Both the position numbers and the translations under genes were made by a program. A stretch of DNA of 39,940 nt from a virus. The stretch covers positions 1 to 39,940 of IMG/VR virus record IMGVR_UViG_3300027801_000056. One strand, written 5' to 3'. Numbering within the stretch: the first letter of the stretch is position 1; each line of letters opens with the position of its first letter. Shown here piece after piece: positions 39,604 to 39,940 of this stretch. Below the pieces are notes generated by a model that did not search any database, was not told where the DNA came from, and worked only from the letters and a program-made list of their open reading frames with translations.

Positions 39604-39940
39604 ATGGCAAGAGTAAGTTATTCACAGTACGGAATGTACTCAAGTTGTCAACAACAATATAAGTTAAATTATATTGATAAGTTGGGAATATCAAACGCTA
39701 ACATCCATCTCATATTTGGCAGCAGCATGCACGAAGTGGTACAGCATTTCTTAGATGTAATGTATAATGTATCTAAAAAACAAGCACTCCAACTACCTCT
39801 CGAATCAATGTTAAAGGATAAGTTAGTAGAGCACTTCAAGAAATATAAAGAAAAGATGGGTGAAGATGACCCATGTACTCAAGCCGAACTTGGTGAGTTC
39901 TTTGAAGATGGAAAGCAAATCTTAAAATACTTTACTTCTA
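39604..39940 (+). CDS. RecB/Cas4-like PD-(D/E)XK exonuclease, N-terminal part
   Basis: An incomplete gene running off the right end. The first 112 residues start MARVSYSQYGMYSSCQQQYK and continue IHLIFGSSMHEVVQHFLD, with the G-x3-H motif (H43) of RecB-family nucleases; the catalytic D/ExK lies beyond the window. The N-terminal SYSQYGMYSSCQQQY matches the Cas4/AddB-like helix of these families. It probably trims DNA ends for recombination. The start lies 7 nt after the radical SAM stop. Confidence 0.75.
   Translation, partial: MARVSYSQYGMYSSCQQQYKLNYIDKLGISNANIHLIFGSSMHEVVQHFLDVMYNVSKKQALQLPLESMLKDKLVEHFKKYKEKMGEDDPCTQAELGEFFEDGKQILKYFTS

Noticed and set aside
1-39940. CRISPR array, insertion sequence or integrase
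   Set aside because: No regularly spaced direct repeats, no transposase or integrase motifs and no terminal inverted repeats were seen; the only tandem repeat is the 26-bp duplication at 18377.

Overview
The window looks like about 40 kb of an AT-rich, lytic, T4-like phage that infects a member of the Bacteroidetes, probably a marine Flavobacteria-type host. Every supported gene lies on the + strand, and genes are packed with ATGA or TAATG overlaps. The replication proteins are the T4 set: gp32-like SSB, UvsX, FEN-type RNase H, DnaB/gp41 helicase, gp43 family B polymerase, gp45 clamp, and gp44 and gp62 clamp loader subunits. The host assignment rests on three things. Promoters carry the Bacteroidetes -7 element TAnnTTTG, Shine-Dalgarno sequences are absent in favour of A-rich leaders, and there is an Hc1-type histone H1-like protein of the kind common in Bacteroidetes.

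Layout. Positions 1-1724 hold small unknown genes. Positions 1721-4305 hold a short divergent family A DNA polymerase, a sulfotransferase-like gene, a frameshifted P-loop kinase remnant and a lipoprotein endonuclease of the NucA type. An 807-residue unknown protein fills 4320-6743. Positions 6860-11016 hold small genes including a PseT-like phosphatase, a DUF1599-type protein and a PD-(D/E)XK nuclease. Positions 11234-15956 are the core replication and recombination block (SSB, UvsX, RNase H, helicase). Positions 15956-21635 hold a first SPPY methyltransferase, the Hc1-like protein, ribonucleotide reductase NrdB and NrdA, a methyltransferase-oxygenase fusion and thioredoxin. Positions 21690-27706 are accessory: paralogous small proteins, an HD hydrolase, a cupin, a second methyltransferase, a membrane protein, a zincin and an FG-GAP lipoprotein. 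Positions 27789-36684 hold the family B polymerase, GroEL, the sliding clamp, a third methyltransferase, GroES and clamp loader gp44. Positions 36687-39940 hold a second thioredoxin-like protein, zinc-finger miniproteins, gp62, a radical SAM protein and the start of a RecB/Cas4-like nuclease.

The genes appear to work together as a self-sufficient DNA factory. It makes deoxynucleotides (NrdA/NrdB and thioredoxin), replicates and recombines DNA, probably methylates it, and folds proteins with its own GroEL/GroES. Control seems to run through at least 15 promoters of one design, in which a -33 box and a -7 box are separated by exactly the same distance in every case. The -33 box is usually TTAGGATA instead of the host TTTG, and several start sites carry a dyad. 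No stretch longer than 300 bases lacks a gene. The most unusual points are the uniform promoter family with start-site dyads, the family B polymerase with no normal start codon, the coexisting family A-like polymerase, three methyltransferase paralogues, and the exported nuclease.
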